Shown here: positions 21,002-21,651 of the stretch, in pieces
Layout: every line of letters starts with the position of its first letter
Numbering within the stretch: the first letter of the stretch is position 1
Virus record (IMG/VR): IMGVR_UViG_3300037245_000253
Span: 1-21,651 of that record
Direction: 5' to 3' (one strand)
From: a virus
Length of the DNA: 21,651 bases
The notes under the pieces: generated by a model
What the model was told of the DNA's origin: nothing
The model's database searches: none
The model's input: only the letters and a program-made list of their open reading frames with translations
Position numbers and translations under genes: made by a program

Positions 21002-21163
21002 TTACTCGGTTATCAGATCTATAGCTAATCTTATTAATAAAAAAAATAGTGTAGTAATAACCACAACACTTACTGTAATTAAAAATCCGTATTCAACGAA
21101 TGTAGGTATTAAAAATATACAGCATACTAGTAAAAGTATTATTATTCCTATTGCTTTCTTCAT
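21002..21163 (-). CDS. 53-aa membrane protein with two transmembrane segments
   Basis: A short ORF, ATG at 21163 to TAA at 21002. The product starts MKKAIGIIILLLVCCIFLIP, then a short turn (TFVEYG) and a second hydrophobic stretch FLITVSVVVITTLFFLLI, and ends RLAIDLITE. This is a hairpin of two membrane helices with a Lys-Lys start. It lies between the 103-aa unknown gene and the sigma-like gene, in the same direction, and follows an A-rich leader (AAAGTAAACGAGAT). The opposite strand also has a 61-aa frame here, which I consider a shadow. No function can be assigned; superinfection exclusion or a holin-like role are only possibilities. Confidence 0.6.
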   Translation of the reverse strand: MKKAIGIIILLLVCCIFLIPTFVEYGFLITVSVVVITTLFFLLIRLAIDLITE

Positions 21164-21201
21164 ATCTCGTTTACTTTAAATTATTATAATTTTCATTTGC
21201 C

Positions 21202-21513
21202 TTATGTATTGCTGCTGTTCTTGCGTGCGTGACTTTTATTATAAAACTTACACCCTGTACTTACCGCTTTCTCTTGTGCCTCGTGTCGTGTTTTATGTTG
21301 CGTCATTATTCCTGTGTACTCATGGTAATAACAATTGTAACCGCGCCCAATTTTACCTATACTTTGATTGATACTGTCGAACCATATTTCTATAATACTG
21401 TATGCCATCGCTCTTGCAGCGTCTAACGAATAGTCTTTAGCTTTCCAATTATCTAAACCTTTATGTTTAGTCCATTCGTAAAAATCTATTGCTGCTTGTC
21501 CTTCTAGTTTCAT
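21202..21513 (-). CDS. 103-aa hypothetical protein
   Basis: A 103-aa protein starting MKLEGQAAIDFYEWTKHKGLDNW, with a helix LDAARAMAYSIIEIWFDSINQSIG, then GRGYNCYYHEYTGIMTQHKTRHEAQEKAVSTGCKFYN and a basic end. The HEAQEKAVSTG part resembles the short C-terminal helix found in many small phage proteins of unknown function. There are two Cys and several His, but no clear metal site. The ATG at 21513 is preceded by ACAATAAAAACAAAACGAT, typical A-rich context. It lies upstream of the membrane protein and sigma-like genes, probably in an early or middle gene group. No family is recognised. Confidence 0.65.
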   Translation of the reverse strand: MKLEGQAAIDFYEWTKHKGLDNWKAKDYSLDAARAMAYSIIEIWFDSINQSIGKIGRGYNCYYHEYTGIMTQHKTRHEAQEKAVSTGCKFYNKSHARKNSSNT

Positions 21514-21578
21514 ATCGTTTTGTTTTTATTGTCTCCACCCCGTGAGGCATGTTGACTTAATTGTTGATTGTTAGGTGT

Positions 21579-21651
21579 TTATGTATCTAGTTCGAATATC
21601 TGTTTCCTTACTTCTTTCCAGAATTCTATCACTTCATCTGAAAAACCGCCT
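21579..21651 (-). CDS. C-terminal end of an unknown gene cut by the right edge
   Basis: The only minus-strand frame open from the right edge reads GGFSDEVIEFWKEVRKQIFELDT and stops at 21579; the other two frames close within a few codons. The peptide is helical and amphipathic (FWKEVRKQIF). The start lies beyond the window, so neither length nor function can be given. A 65-base gap with an A-rich leader separates it from the 103-aa gene. Confidence 0.45.
   Translation of the reverse strand, partial: GGFSDEVIEFWKEVRKQIFELDT

Noticed and set aside
20994-21179. 61-aa plus-strand ORF
   Set aside because: The opposite strand has a better-formed membrane protein in line with neighbouring genes.
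18785-21573. Exact 15-base repeat AATTGTTGATTGTTA at 18785-18799 and 21559-21573
   Set aside because: Both copies lie upstream of minus-strand genes, but in 21.6 kb of AT-rich DNA roughly one such pair is expected by chance, and no third copy was found.
1-21651. CRISPR arrays, tRNA genes, insertion sequences, attachment sites
   Set aside because: No regularly spaced direct repeats, cloverleaf-like sequence, transposase frame or integrase was seen on either strand.

Overview
The window is an AT-rich structural and lysis block from a tailed double-stranded DNA phage (or prophage), and the host is probably a member of the Bacteroidota, most likely a flavobacterium. The evidence for the host is indirect. 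Start codons are preceded by A-rich stretches rather than clear Shine-Dalgarno sites, and several proteins look like families common in phages of that phylum: the tail-chaperone extension with its WGWY motif, the small protein beside the capsid gene, and the portal with a fused C-terminal module. A tape measure protein, a tail assembly chaperone and no sheath protein point to a siphovirus. No integrase, repressor, replication gene, tRNA or CRISPR array is present, so nothing here decides between virulent and temperate.

Almost every gene lies on the minus strand and is transcribed from the right edge to the left, with tight spacing and many TAATG, ATGA or short overlaps. In transcription order: (1) 21.65-20.2 kb holds a gene cut by the right edge, a 103-aa unknown, a 53-aa membrane protein not previously obvious as an ORF, a sigma-70-like protein and a 72-aa unknown. 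(2) 20.26-18.8 kb holds the terminase small-subunit candidate and the large terminase. (3) 18.77-10.8 kb is the tail module: a tail assembly chaperone whose T9 slippery run opens a 91-codon extension in the -1 frame, a tail-terminator candidate, an HK97 gp10-like protein, two large tail/baseplate proteins, a 296-aa tail protein, a 50-aa protein and the tape measure protein. (4) 10.75-7.8 kb is the capsid module: XkdF-like protease fused to a scaffold-like tail, a 52-aa protein, the major capsid protein and a tube-like protein. (5) 7.76-7.4 kb is interrupted by one plus-strand gene with its own strong terminator and a possible promoter, which has the form of a moron. (6) 7.4-4.36 kb holds a small protein, the portal, a head-completion protein and a second tube-like paralogue. 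(7) 4.35-1.7 kb is a large tail fibre ending in an SGNH esterase domain. (8) 1.6-0 kb is a lysis cassette: three small membrane proteins, an M15 endolysin and a spanin-like membrane protein cut by the left edge.

The strongest observation beyond routine annotation is the programmed -1 frameshift of the tail assembly chaperone. It explains about 200 bases (18001-18200) that otherwise appear empty. Other points of interest are the unusual module order (portal about 12 kb downstream of terminase and after the capsid gene), the moron, the two tube-like paralogues, a possible nested scaffold start inside the protease gene, an A10 slippery run at a domain boundary in the portal gene, and the SGNH esterase on the fibre.
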